35,368 bases of DNA from Promethearchaeota archaeon (GCA_019058425.1 JAHPYZ010000050.1:1-35368), one strand, 5' to 3'; positions 1 to 8,113 are shown, counted from the first letter of the stretch. The notes: generated by a model from the sequence alone, not told the origin. A program made the numbers and translations.

Positions 1-55
1 TGGAAGAGTTATAGTTGTTAAACCTACATTTGTATTAATATAGCCACTATCAATT
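1..55. repeat. Terminal overlap, left copy (circular contig)
   Basis: Bases 1-55 are identical to 35314-35368. Joining the copies restores one open reading frame of 170 codons across the junction, so this is an assembly overlap of a circular or circularly permuted molecule and not a biological terminal repeat. A length of exactly 55 matches a common assembler k-mer. Confidence 0.97.
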
Positions 56-282
56 GTAGCAGCTACAGCTGCTCCAGCTTCTCTAGACCATGTAATTCCT
101 CCTCCAGTTACATCAAATACTATTTGATTTGAAGCCGGAGTTCCTGTTGTAATACATCCGGTGCCTCCTAATAAATTAACATTAAAAGCTGCATCAGGAC
201 CAACTGCTCCTCCTATATCTCCTGTTAATGTTTCAATATCTGGAAGTACAGTTCCATCATATAATTTTCCGGATTGAGACAT
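1..282 (-). CDS. Small tail fibre protein, N-terminal part (gene spans the junction)
   Basis: First 94 codons of a 170-residue protein whose remainder is at 35083-35313. The ATG at 282 overlaps the TAA of the gene before it (TAATG) and has a strong GGAGGTG site inside that gene's end, so the two are translationally coupled. Residues about 20-60 contain the Gly-rich module GG-VGPD-NLLGG-TGTPA found twice in the fibre protein at 31328-33445, and its C-terminal cap also matches that protein's last ~110 residues. It looks like a fibre made of the same two end modules without the beta-helix between them. Probably a virion receptor-binding or fibre-attachment component; the exact role is unknown. 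Confidence 0.85.
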   Translation of the reverse strand, partial: MSQSGKLYDGTVLPDIETLTGDIGGAVGPDAAFNVNLLGGTGCITTGTPASNQIVFDVTGGGITWSREAGAAVAATIDSGYINTNVGLTTITLP

Positions 283-626
283 TATACACCTCCAGCGCCA
301 TAAACCACAGATATCCATAAAGCACCAGATGTTGGTGCACCAGCAACTCTTCTTTGATATATTACTGTTCCTGTAGGTAGAAAAAAGCCATCATCTCTAA
401 CTTTATTTGTTGTAAAATCCCAAATATCAAAACTTCCTGTAGGAAATCGTAAATGATCATTAATACCATCAAATGAAATATATACTTCTGCATCTGTAGT
501 ATTAACTATTTTTATTTGTCTTGCATTATCAGTTAAAGGAGTTCCTAAAGCAGCATATGCAGCTCCAATTCCTCCGAATGCTACTTCTCTAACTACATCA
601 AATAATACTCTTCTTCCGTATGCCAT
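282..626 (-). CDS. Small virion protein, tail-fibre associated
   Basis: 114 residues. The pattern is beta-rich: an Arg-rich start (MAYGRR), a central ...IKIVNTTDAEVYISFDG... strand pair and a C-terminal VIYQRR...LWISVVYGAGG strand pair. It resembles small beta-sandwich structural proteins found beside phage fibre genes, but I do not recognise a named family. The ATG at 626 follows an AAGGATGG site. It is the first gene of the fibre operon that continues through the junction (282..1/35313..35083, then 35072-33456 and on). Inferred role: tail tip or fibre adaptor. Confidence 0.7.
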   Translation of the reverse strand: MAYGRRVLFDVVREVAFGGIGAAYAALGTPLTDNARQIKIVNTTDAEVYISFDGINDHLRFPTGSFDIWDFTTNKVRDDGFFLPTGTVIYQRRVAGAPTSGALWISVVYGAGGV

Positions 627-665
627 CCTATTCCATCCTTATTTATCAAATTATAGAAAAAATTC

Positions 666-694
666 TTTACATCTCTCTATCGTTAGAATAATCT
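666..694 (+). promoter_or_regulatory. Putative sigma70 promoter for 748-1026
   Basis: TTTACA (666-671), 17-bp spacer, TAATCT (689-694), followed by a ~50-nt leader and an AAGGAT site before the ATG at 748. Fair match to consensus, weaker at -10. Confidence 0.45.
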
Positions 695-747
695 TAAATT
701 AATCATTATGCAAACTTTATTTTAAAAAAATTAAGGATGATTTTTAT

Positions 748-1026
748 ATGAATGAAAAAAAACTTGATACTCAAAAAGAAAAGAAAAAAGAAAATTTAGA
801 AGAACCTGTAAATATTTTACAAGATATTCAAATAGCTTCTTCTGTAACTATTATTAATTATATTCAAACTAAAAAGGGAATATTTATATGGGGCACACCA
901 TATGCTCTTGATTTTGAAGAACATTTTAAAATAATAGATTACATAAAAGAAAAAACTATTCAAGTTCAGAATATTAAAAAAGAAAAAAAACAAGAATTTG
1001 ACAAAATAATAAAAGAAACAAAATAA
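748..1026 (+). CDS. Hypothetical protein, Lys/Glu-rich
   Basis: 92 residues, not recognised. The N-terminal 20 residues and the C-terminal 25 are highly charged and Lys-rich (likely helical), flanking a hydrophobic middle with ...VTIINYIQ..GIFIWGTPYALDF... There is no signal peptide or clear membrane segment. It lies alone on the plus strand between two minus-strand fibre genes, with its own promoter and AAGGAT ribosome site, so it is expressed independently of the late operon. Such isolated opposite-strand genes in late regions are often accessory (moron) genes; that is inference. Confidence 0.65.
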   Translation: MNEKKLDTQKEKKKENLEEPVNILQDIQIASSVTIINYIQTKKGIFIWGTPYALDFEEHFKIIDYIKEKTIQVQNIKKEKKQEFDKIIKETK

Positions 1027-1073
1027 TATTTAAATAAATAAATATTTTTATATAATTAGTATTTTCTTTTGTC

Positions 1074-1130
1074 TGTGTAGAAGTTACACAAAATCTCGTA
1101 GGAAGATTTAAGTATTTTAAATCTTCCTAC
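1074..1130. terminator. Double hairpin between convergent genes
   Basis: TGTGTA/TACACA (1074-1079 and 1085-1090, 5-nt loop) is followed by a perfect 14-bp stem (1098-1111 with 1117-1130, 5-nt loop). The element sits between the plus gene ending at 1026 and the minus fibre gene ending at 1147, so it probably terminates both transcripts. Neither side has a long uninterrupted T run, so it is not a textbook intrinsic terminator. Confidence 0.6.
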
Positions 1131-1146
1131 ATTTATTTATAGTCTA

Positions 1147-4080
1147 TTAAGCTTGATATCCAATTCTCATTCGAGTCATTGCTACATTAGTAGCATTAGC
1201 ATTATGTTCTATCCGTATAAAAGGAATTACTACATCAGCATTATCAAATTGAAAAGCAGCTGTAACACTTGGCGCAACTCCATTAATAGTATAAGTAACA
1301 TTACCTGTACCATCTACTAAAACACGCAAAGTATTTGTAGAACCATCTCCTCCCCATGCATCGGTAGTATTAGTAACAGTTTGACCTGCTCCATTAAGTT
1401 CAGTTGCTAATACTACATTCACAATAGAAGAAGCTGCTATCATACCCATAGTTGCATAAGTATCATAGTTACCCCAGTTAGCATTATTAGCTTCTGTTTT
1501 TCTAAAGCCAAATACATAAGGAGCAGCTCCATCCATATCATTTATATACAAACTAAGTTCAAAAGCAAAAGGATCCGAAGTTCCTATAGTGTATTGATGA
1601 TAAGGAAAATTATATTCATATCCTTCAGCATTTGCAATATCTCCATTAATTATGAGTCCATTTGCTCCCATAATAGGTTGAAGAATAGTTTGTCCAGCAC
1701 CTACTACAAACTCTTGCATTACTGCTCCAGTTTGCATAGAAACTAAGTTAACATTTCCAGTTGCTCCTGTAGGAGCGCCACCTGTATTAGCAGCTGTTGC
1801 TGCAATTGAATCTTGAGTAAATGCAGGAATATAAATTCCAGATTGTCCCATTAACTCAGCATCAATTTGTTTAACAGTACCGGTCATTGTAATTTCTCCA
1901 GTTCCTGCTTGAATAGTAGTAGCTGATGCTCCAGTAACTGATCCTATTCGAGTAGTATGTGCAGTTGCACTTACTCCAAAATCAGCATTTCCAGTCCCTA
2001 CATCAACTACAACAGAAGTAGCTCCAGTTACATTACCAATAGTAATAGTTCTAGCAGCAGCGCCTGTTCCTACATTGATATTTTGTGCATCAGCATCATT
2101 ACCTATAGAAATTATACCAGCAGATGAATTAAGTTCTAAAACACCATCAGCATCTATTAGGACAGTATCATCTGAATCTATAGTAATATCACCAGCTCCA
2201 GTAGAAGCTAATTGAATACCGCCAGTTCCAGAATTAAGAACTAATTGAGTTGCTCCAGTTACATTACCTAATGTAATTACTCGAGCAGCCGCGCCGGTTC
2301 CAATATTAATATTTTGTGCATCAGCATCATTTCCAATTCCTATAATACCTGCAGATGAATTTAATTCTAATATTCCATCCGCATCTATTAATACTGTATC
2401 ATCTGAATCTAATGTTATATCTCCAGTTCCTGTAGTTGCAACATTAAATCCTCCGGTTCCTGTATTAATATCTACTTGTGTAGCTCCAGTTACATTACCA
2501 ATTGTTATAGTTCTAGCTGCAGCACCAGTTCCTACATTGATGTTTTGAGCGTCTGCATCATTTCCAATTCCTATAATACCTCCTGAAGAATTAAGTTCTA
2601 ATACTCCATCCGCATCTATTAGGACAGTATCATCAGAGTCTAAAGTAATATCACCTGTCCCTGTAGTTGCAACATTAAAACCACCTGTTCCAGTGTTTAC
2701 ATCAACTTGAGAAGCTCCAGTTACATTACCAATAGTAATAGTTCTAGCTGCTGCTCCAGTACCAACATTTATAGCTTGAGCGTCTGCATCATTTCCTATT
2801 CCAATAGCTCCTCCTGAAGCATTAAGTTCTAATACTCCAGTTGAATCTAAAGTTAAGCCTGCAGTTCCTGATTGTATAATAGTTTGTGCAGCAGCAGTTG
2901 CTGATCCTAAAGTTAAGACATGAGCAGCTGCAGAATTGCCAATTCCTATTGCTCTTGCAGTTGTACCTCCGCCAATATTAATAGCATTCGCAGCATTATC
3001 TTGACCTACATTAAATGTACCCGCAGTTTGTGCAAATGCGCCTGCAATTGTAAGACCCGCTAATACAGAAAAAACTCCAGTAGAATCACAAGTAAATACA
3101 TCAGCTGGAGTAGAAGATTGTATTCTAAAATTTGTAGCACCAGCTGCATCTCCTAATCTTACAATAACATCATTAGCACCACCAGCTTGTAAAACTGCAT
3201 CAGCAGCAGCAGCGGTATATAAAGGTGAAGTTACTGAAGTATTTGCTTGAATTGTAGTACAAGTTGCTGCAGCAGGCGTAACTCCTCCTAAAACACCATC
3301 CATACCTGCAAAAGTTGCAATTCCTGTAGAATCAATAGAAGCGACAAGCGCTGGTGTAGATGAATTAATATTAAGAAAATTTGCACCAGCAGCATCTCCT
3401 AATTGAATTACTATATCTTGCCCAGCTACTGCATTGACATTTGTATCAGCACCAGCAGCAGATGTATAAATAGGAGAAGTAACAGAAGTATTAGCTTGCA
3501 GTGTTGTAACAGTAGCCGCAGCTGGAGTTACACCTCCAAGAATGCCGTCTATTCCAACAAAAGTTGCCACTCCAGTAGAATCTATACTAGCAACAGTTGC
3601 AGAAGCTGAATTTTCAATATCTATTACATTTCCTCCGATAGCATCTCCTAGTTGTAATGTAATATCATTACCAGCAGCTGCATTTATATCTAATCCAGCA
3701 GCGGCAGTGTAAATAGGAGAAGTAACAGAAGTAGCAAGTGTAATAGCAGCATTCATATTTAGAGTTACGGTATTACCAGCATTAACATCAGTTAAATTAG
3801 TTCCTCCAGCAATTACTATATTACCAGCAACAGGAGAAAGACCATTAATAGTATCAACATCAGAAGCTCCTGGAGAAGATAAAACCCATGTTGCTGCACC
3901 GGCAGCAGCATTTGTCATAATCCATGCTTGATTTGTTGTAGTATTAATCCAAGTTGTTCCAACTTCGTAATTTATATCAGTAGTAGCAGGAATTCTAGTT
4001 GCTACTACAGGAGTGGGTGATAAAGCAGGAAGAGGTCCCGCTAATCCTAACCCATATCCAGTTCGAGTATTTCTAGCCAT
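1147..4080 (-). CDS. Large repeat-built tail fibre / receptor-binding protein
   Basis: 977 residues, rich in Ala, Thr, Gly and Asn with few Lys or aromatics, typical of fibrous trimeric phage adhesins. The N-terminal ~80 residues (TTWINTTTNQAW, GLSPVAGNIVIAGG) resemble the caps of the other fibres here. Residues ~117-330 hold two full and one partial copy of an 81/83-residue repeat starting TSVTSP-YT. Residues ~424-690 hold three and a half copies of a 77-residue repeat with NINVGTGAAARTITIGN and DSDDTVLIDADG. The last ~220 residues (YEYNFPYHQYTIG..., ending MRIGYQA) look like a globular jelly-roll receptor-binding head. The start at 4080 follows TAAACAAGGA, the leader shared by major virion genes. 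The role in adsorption is inferred. Confidence 0.85.
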   Translation of the reverse strand: MARNTRTGYGLGLAGPLPALSPTPVVATRIPATTDINYEVGTTWINTTTNQAWIMTNAAAGAATWVLSSPGASDVDTINGLSPVAGNIVIAGGTNLTDVNAGNTVTLNMNAAITLATSVTSPIYTAAAGLDINAAAGNDITLQLGDAIGGNVIDIENSASATVASIDSTGVATFVGIDGILGGVTPAAATVTTLQANTSVTSPIYTSAAGADTNVNAVAGQDIVIQLGDAAGANFLNINSSTPALVASIDSTGIATFAGMDGVLGGVTPAAATCTTIQANTSVTSPLYTAAAADAVLQAGGANDVIVRLGDAAGATNFRIQSSTPADVFTCDSTGVFSVLAGLTIAGAFAQTAGTFNVGQDNAANAINIGGGTTARAIGIGNSAAAHVLTLGSATAAAQTIIQSGTAGLTLDSTGVLELNASGGAIGIGNDADAQAINVGTGAAARTITIGNVTGASQVDVNTGTGGFNVATTGTGDITLDSDDTVLIDADGVLELNSSGGIIGIGNDADAQNINVGTGAAARTITIGNVTGATQVDINTGTGGFNVATTGTGDITLDSDDTVLIDADGILELNSSAGIIGIGNDADAQNINIGTGAAARVITLGNVTGATQLVLNSGTGGIQLASTGAGDITIDSDDTVLIDADGVLELNSSAGIISIGNDADAQNINVGTGAAARTITIGNVTGATSVVVDVGTGNADFGVSATAHTTRIGSVTGASATTIQAGTGEITMTGTVKQIDAELMGQSGIYIPAFTQDSIAATAANTGGAPTGATGNVNLVSMQTGAVMQEFVVGAGQTILQPIMGANGLIINGDIANAEGYEYNFPYHQYTIGTSDPFAFELSLYINDMDGAAPYVFGFRKTEANNANWGNYDTYATMGMIAASSIVNVVLATELNGAGQTVTNTTDAWGGDGSTNTLRVLVDGTGNVTYTINGVAPSVTAAFQFDNADVVIPFIRIEHNANATNVAMTRMRIGYQA
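2019..2811 (-). repeat. Tandem 231-bp coding repeats (3.4 copies)
   Basis: Units start at 2811, 2580, 2349 and 2118 (partial), exactly 231 bp or 77 codons apart, inside the large fibre gene. The encoded units are nearly identical, but many third codon positions differ. Confidence 0.9.
3080..3732 (-). repeat. Tandem 243/249-bp coding repeats (2.6 copies)
   Basis: Units begin at 3732, 3489 and 3240 (81, then 83 codons), each starting with codons for TSVTSP and containing ID/CDSTG and, in the first two, LGGVTPAAAT. They form the N-terminal shaft of the large fibre. Confidence 0.85.
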
Positions 4081-4104
4081 TTTTTTTCCTTGTTTATTTT
4101 TAAA

Positions 4105-4160
4105 TTGGATGTAAATATGTAAATATGTAAATATAATAAAATAAAATTAAACATTTACAT
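4105..4160 (+). promoter_or_regulatory. Operator-promoter of the RHH gene: ATGTAAAT x3 plus inverted copy
   Basis: Three head-to-tail ATGTAAAT octamers (4109-4116, 4117-4124, 4125-4132) and one inverted copy ATTTACAT (4153-4160). They overlap a likely promoter, TTGGAT (4105-4110) with TAAATA or TATAAT at 4128-4137. Short tandem and inverted repeats over the promoter of a ribbon-helix-helix gene are the classic arrangement for autorepression by that fold. Confidence 0.7.
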
Positions 4161-4181
4161 CTTATTTAGGAGATATATCAT

Positions 4182-4352
4182 ATGAATATAAATGAGACAA
4201 ATAAAAATAATAAAAAATTAACCATTTCAATGAGTGTTCAGCAGCATAGAGAGATAAAATTGGCCGCTGCTTCACGTGGAATTACAATGAAAGAGTTTAT
4301 AGAAAAATCATTAATTGAATATGGAAAATTTTTAAAGAAAAATAATTTATAA
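4182..4352 (+). CDS. Ribbon-helix-helix DNA-binding protein (56 aa)
   Basis: A 56-residue protein. Residues ~12-18 (KLTISMS) fit the N-terminal DNA-contacting beta strand. The next segment (VQQHREIKLAAASRG) fits helix A, and ITMKEFIEKSLIEYGKF fits helix B of the Arc/CopG/ParG-type ribbon-helix-helix fold. The ATG at 4182 has AGGAG nine bases upstream. The promoter is covered by ATGTAAAT repeats, which suggests autoregulation. There is no toxin or ParA partner beside it: the next gene (4357-6618) is convergent and ends 4 bp away. It may be a stand-alone repressor, a plasmid-type copy or partition regulator, or an orphan antitoxin; the sequence does not decide. Confidence 0.8.
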   Translation: MNINETNKNNKKLTISMSVQQHREIKLAAASRGITMKEFIEKSLIEYGKFLKKNNL

Positions 4353-4356
4353 GAAA

Positions 4357-6618
4357 TTACTTTATTATTTCTTTAATTTGTTTATTAGATAATTTTGATT
4401 TTTTCATTTCTTCTATTAATTTTACTTTTTCATTATATGAAGTTGTTTTCTCCCATTTTCTTTCATAATATTTAGGAAGAATTGCTAATTTTTCTATTTG
4501 TCTAAATGCATTTGCAAATAAAGTTGCCCCAAATCTAATAGATCTTGTTCCAGGGGTTAAATAAGCTAAAAAAGAAAATGGAAGTTTAATTCCAAGAGAT
4601 TTTTCTATTTGTCTTTGTAATACTTCAAAAACAATAGCTCCTAGAAGTGATTTTTTTAATTTAGGAAGAGTTTTAGTTTTATAAAACATCATTTCTTTTA
4701 CTAATTTATCTTTTATAGAATTTAAATAATTATCAAGCGATTTTTGTGTTTCAGCTTTATTTATAGCACTTGTAATTTCAGTTGTAAAATTTTTAGCTGT
4801 CTTTTGAGCTTTTTTAATTTCATCTTGTGGAATTTTAGTTGTTTTAGAAAAATTTTCCCAATATTTTTCTGATTCTATTGGCGCTTTTTTCAATTCTTTT
4901 ATTTTTTTTCTAAAAATTTCTGTAGTTAACTCTTCTTGAGGAGTTAATATATTTTTATATTTTATAAGATCTTTTTCAAAAATTGGAATATCATTTCTTA
5001 ATGTAGCAAGTTCATGTTTTAAAAATGCATTAGATTGTTGAATATCTTTTAAAGTTTTTAATTTATCTCTATGTTTAATTAATTTTGATTCATTAATATT
5101 TAAATTTGCTTTGAATTTATCTCTTAATCCTTCTAAATTTTTCTTTATTTTTCCAGATGTTTCATTTATTTGTTTATCTAATTCCAAAATCATTTTTTTA
5201 TATGAATCATTATATGTTTGTAATTTTTTTTGATAAAAATCTTCATAAGGAGCTATTGGTGTTTCTTTTCTCTTTTTTAAAATATCTAATGCTTCTTCTA
5301 TATATTTTTGATCTCTATTAAATTGTTTTATTATTTCTTGAGATTCTAAACTTTCAGGATGATCATACGCATATTTAATTTGTTTATTATGTTTATTTGC
5401 TTCTTCTAGAGTTTTTTCGTAAGAAAAAGGCTCTCTTCCTTTTTTTGAAATATATTCTTGTATTTTTCTTTCTTCTTTTAAATTTTTTATATTTTCTTCA
5501 AAATTTCTTTTAGCTTTATTTAATAAATCGATATTTTTTTTAGATTTTGTAGTTGTTAAAGCTTTTTCTATTTTATTTATATTTTCTTCCATGGTTTTGA
5601 GTTCATTATCAACTCTGATAAGTTCTTTAGAAGCTTTTAATTTTTCAGCTTTTTGAGCAGGTGATTCATATTCTTTTTTTGGTTTAGCATATTCTTCTAA
5701 AGGTCGTTTAGCAAGTTCTTCAGCTTTTTCTTTTCTTATCTTACTCATTTCTTCTAATTCAGCTTGGGATATTCCTTTAGGAACTTCTATTTTAGGTTTA
5801 TATTCTTTTGTTAAATCTTCAACAGTTCTTAAAGTTTCTTTAGGATAATTTTTTGCTTTTATAATATCTTCGGCTAATTTTAAACCTTCTTTTGGTGCTT
5901 GTTTTAATAATCCTCCTATTATATCAGTTAAAAGCATTGTTCCAACTTCACCTTTTATAATTGATTCTTTTGCTTTTTCGGATAATCCTTCTTTTACTTT
6001 TTCTCTCCATTCTTCAATTGGTGATTTTTCTACAGTTATTTTGCCTTTTTCTGGTTTTAAACCCATAGCAAGTGGTTTTTTACCTAAAGATTCAGCAATG
6101 AAATCTAACCATCCACGCGCTGGTAATCCAACAATTTCTGAAGGTTTTTTAGCAATTACTTCTTCAAGTCCTACTGGTTTTCTTTTTCCTAAAATTAAAT
6201 CAATTAATGCTGGTCCTTTTTCTACTTTTCCAGGAATTTTTTCTTTAGGTTTTTCCGTTACAGTTTCTTCTAAATCTTGAAGAATTTCTCCTATCGTATC
6301 ACTTTCAGTACCTAAATATTTATCTAAATTAGTAGCTATATCACTTAATGAGAAATTTCTTCCAAATTTTGGTATTAAATAATTTGCTTTATTTAATAAA
6401 GAAACTTTGTCTTTAGAAGATAAAGCATCTACATTAATATTTAATCCTTTTAAATATCTATCTAATTCAGTTACATCTAATGGTTGCATATTTTTATCAG
6501 ATAAATGTTTTTTTAATAAGCTTTGTAAACCAAATTGAGCTCCAGTTGCAATTCCTGTTCGTAGCCCTGTTCCTAATAATTCTGCAAGCCCGGGTTCTTG
6601 AGGTAAAATTTGAATCAT
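4357..6618 (-). CDS. Large coiled-coil virion protein, putative ejection/internal protein
   Basis: 753 residues. The N-terminus (residues 1-35, MIQILPQEPGLAELLGTGL, then GLQSLL) is Gly/Leu-rich and amphipathic, as in internal head proteins that follow tail genes in podophages. Residues ~110-270 are Pro/Lys/Glu-rich with EKGP/KKP segments. Residues ~280-640 are almost entirely charged heptad-like sequence predicting long coiled coils. Residues ~655-710 include a more hydrophobic stretch (LLGAIVFEVL, LPFSFLAYL). It follows the small gene 6628-7146 by 9 bp with its own TAGGAGAT site, so the two form one unit. Inferred role: DNA ejection or internal virion protein. No lytic-transglycosylase or peptidase motif was seen. 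Confidence 0.6.
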   Translation of the reverse strand: MIQILPQEPGLAELLGTGLRTGIATGAQFGLQSLLKKHLSDKNMQPLDVTELDRYLKGLNINVDALSSKDKVSLLNKANYLIPKFGRNFSLSDIATNLDKYLGTESDTIGEILQDLEETVTEKPKEKIPGKVEKGPALIDLILGKRKPVGLEEVIAKKPSEIVGLPARGWLDFIAESLGKKPLAMGLKPEKGKITVEKSPIEEWREKVKEGLSEKAKESIIKGEVGTMLLTDIIGGLLKQAPKEGLKLAEDIIKAKNYPKETLRTVEDLTKEYKPKIEVPKGISQAELEEMSKIRKEKAEELAKRPLEEYAKPKKEYESPAQKAEKLKASKELIRVDNELKTMEENINKIEKALTTTKSKKNIDLLNKAKRNFEENIKNLKEERKIQEYISKKGREPFSYEKTLEEANKHNKQIKYAYDHPESLESQEIIKQFNRDQKYIEEALDILKKRKETPIAPYEDFYQKKLQTYNDSYKKMILELDKQINETSGKIKKNLEGLRDKFKANLNINESKLIKHRDKLKTLKDIQQSNAFLKHELATLRNDIPIFEKDLIKYKNILTPQEELTTEIFRKKIKELKKAPIESEKYWENFSKTTKIPQDEIKKAQKTAKNFTTEITSAINKAETQKSLDNYLNSIKDKLVKEMMFYKTKTLPKLKKSLLGAIVFEVLQRQIEKSLGIKLPFSFLAYLTPGTRSIRFGATLFANAFRQIEKLAILPKYYERKWEKTTSYNEKVKLIEEMKKSKLSNKQIKEIIK

Positions 6619-6627
6619 AATTATCTC

Positions 6628-7146
6628 CTATCTTAAACCCATTAATGATAATAATCCTAAAGAACTTCCTAATCCCATTCCTTGACCTAATGCAGGTGCA
6701 AGTGAACCTAAAAAACCACTTGTAGCAGGTCGATAAAGGGTTTCAAATTGAGGAGTCATTCCTAATCCTAATAATTGTTGTAATTGTCCTAATGCTTGAG
6801 ACTGTAAATTTGCTCTTTGAGAAGCTAAATTTTCAGCAAGTGAAGCACCAGCTTGTCCTAATTGTTGTCCAAAAGCAGAAGATCTTTGTGCTCCTAATCC
6901 TGAAAATCTTTCAGCAATTGAAGGCATAATTTCTTGTTCAAATTGTCTCATTGCTGGTCTTTGATAAGTTTCTAAACCTTCTTGAGAGCCAGAAAGAAGT
7001 TGCATTAAATTTTGAAAACCCATTCCTAAAGGAGTTTTTATATTTTCTAATATTTGGCTAAAAATTGATTTTTGTTCAGGTGTAAATCTTTCAATTTCTT
7101 CAAATCTACCCTTTTTTCCAAATAAAAAATTTGAAAGTGCTGACAT
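6628..7146 (-). CDS. Putative ejection / internal head protein
   Basis: 172 residues. It starts SNFLFGKKGRFE and continues with Gln/Ala/Leu/Gly-rich helices (IAERFSGLGAQRSSAF, GQAGASLAENLASQRANLQ) and a Gly/Leu-rich hydrophobic C-terminus (LGSLAPALGQGMGLGSSLG). Proteins with this FLFGKK opening and Gln/Ala-rich body occur in podophage late operons beside a large coiled-coil partner, as here. The ATG at 7146 has a strong GGAGGT site. Inferred role: small ejection protein acting with the 753-residue neighbour. I cannot give a family name. Confidence 0.6.
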   Translation of the reverse strand: MSALSNFLFGKKGRFEEIERFTPEQKSIFSQILENIKTPLGMGFQNLMQLLSGSQEGLETYQRPAMRQFEQEIMPSIAERFSGLGAQRSSAFGQQLGQAGASLAENLASQRANLQSQALGQLQQLLGLGMTPQFETLYRPATSGFLGSLAPALGQGMGLGSSLGLLSLMGLR

Positions 7147-7157
7147 TTTCTACCTCC

Positions 7158-7298
7158 ACTTGCTTTACCTTAGTAAAGTATTTTTTATGTATTTTGGCAA
7201 GTTATTTGGATGCTTTTAAACGGCCATAGAAAACTATTAAATTTTTTTATTTTTTTCGTTTAAAGATTTTGATTTTAATTCGTTTTTTAATTAAAATC
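7158..7298. promoter_or_regulatory. Repeat-rich divergent intergenic region: candidate recombination site and promoter
   Basis: The 182-bp gap between divergent genes holds ACTTGC/GCAAGT (7158-7163, 7197-7202) around CTTTAC-CTTA-GTAAAG (7163-7178), then a perfect 10-bp inverted repeat (7271-7280 with 7289-7298). A promoter TTGATT (7269-7274), 17 bp, TAAAAT (7292-7297) overlaps the last repeat. Small serine recombinases often act at and are repressed from such sites just upstream of their operon. Assignment as a res-like site is inference. Confidence 0.4.
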
Positions 7299-7328
7299 TT
7301 GCTTTTAATGTTTTTAGGTTAAAAATCA

Positions 7329-7547
7329 ATGCTCAATGAAAATAATTCTTATATTAAGAATGAAATTAGAAAATTTTTTAGATATAATAAAAATTTAACT
7401 TTAAAAGATGTAATTGAAGGTTTTGCAGATTGGATTGCTTTTACTACTTTAGTTTCTCAAGATTCTTTATCATTTTTTTTTGATAAATATTTACAATCGT
7501 TTTTATTTTATTCAATAAAAGAAATTAGAGAAAAAGATAAATGTTGA
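7329..7547 (+). CDS. Hypothetical protein, first gene of accessory cassette
   Basis: 72 residues, not recognised. It is helical with aromatic patches (IRKFFRYNKNL, DWIAFTTLVS, FFFDKYLQSFLFYSIKEI) and ends KDKC. It overlaps the recombinase start by 7 bp (ATG inside its last codons), so the two are translationally coupled. The ribosome site is weak (AGG 10 nt upstream). Confidence 0.6.
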   Translation: MLNENNSYIKNEIRKFFRYNKNLTLKDVIEGFADWIAFTTLVSQDSLSFFFDKYLQSFLFYSIKEIREKDKC

Positions 7548-8113
7548 TAGGATATGCCCGTATATCAACTGATACTCAAGTATTAGATCAACAAATTGAT
7601 GCTTTATTAAAATATGGAGTAGATGAACGTCACATTTATAAAGAAAAAATATCTACAAAATCTAAATATCAACCTGAATTAGATAAAGCCTTAAAATTTT
7701 TAAGAAAAAAAGATACTTTTGTAGTGTGTAAATTAGATAGATTTGGAAGATCATTAGAATTTTTAATTAAAATGATGGATTATTTTCAAAAAAACGATAT
7801 AAATTTTGTTTCTTTAAGTGAAAAAATAGATACAACTACAGCTACTGGAAAAATGCAATTTCAAATAATTGCTTCGTTTGCAGAATTTGAACGTAATCTT
7901 ATTTCTGAAAGAACTAAAGAAGCTTTATATGCTGCTAAATCTAGAGGTAAGAAATTAGGACGTCCTTTTATTTTAAGTGATGATCAAAAAGAAATTATTA
8001 TAAGATTAATAGAAAATGAAGAACCTATTCGTAAAATTTCTAGAGTAATTGGAATTAAATCCACTACTCCCATTTATAATTATTTAAAAGATAAGAAAAG
8101 ATATGAAAAATGA
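7541..8113 (+). CDS. Small serine recombinase (resolvase/invertase family)
   Basis: 190 residues, the normal length for Tn3 resolvases and Hin/Gin invertases. The N-terminal catalytic domain opens GYARISTD with the nucleophile Ser9 and Arg7. Conserved arginines follow in KLDRFGRSL (~residues 65-73), then TGKMQFQIIASFAEFERNLISERT, the long E helix. The C-terminal ~45 residues (LGRPFILSDDQKEII...ISRVIGI) are a helix-turn-helix DNA-binding domain. It cuts and rejoins DNA at two short sites to resolve dimers or invert a segment. It is far too short to be a large serine integrase. It is coupled to the genes on both sides by short overlaps. Dimer resolution of a circular prophage or fibre-module switching are both possible; no paired inversion sites were found around a fibre gene. 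Confidence 0.92.
   Translation: MLIGYARISTDTQVLDQQIDALLKYGVDERHIYKEKISTKSKYQPELDKALKFLRKKDTFVVCKLDRFGRSLEFLIKMMDYFQKNDINFVSLSEKIDTTTATGKMQFQIIASFAEFERNLISERTKEALYAAKSRGKKLGRPFILSDDQKEIIIRLIENEEPIRKISRVIGIKSTTPIYNYLKDKKRYEK

Noticed and set aside
1..55. Exact direct terminal repeats as biological phage ends (DTR or cos)
   Set aside because: The repeat lies inside a fibre gene, is only 55 bp (a usual assembler k-mer), and the frame is continuous through the join.
3403..3609. Plus-strand open frame of 68 codons inside the large fibre
   Set aside because: Antisense shadow of the Ala/Thr/Gly repeats; Ser/Tyr/Cys-rich with no ribosome site. The same applies to 10619-10831, 11953-12189, 14657-14860, 33060-33269 and 34246-34473.
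2019..3732. Regularly spaced repeats that could be taken for a CRISPR array
   Set aside because: The periods are 231 and 243/249 bp, in frame within a fibre gene, without short spacers.
4182..4352. Toxin-antitoxin locus around the RHH gene
   Set aside because: No partner gene: the downstream neighbour is a convergent virion gene and upstream is a divergent fibre gene.
7541..8113. Serine recombinase as the prophage integrase
   Set aside because: 190 residues is resolvase/invertase size and lacks the long C-terminal domains of large serine integrases; no att-like site was identified.
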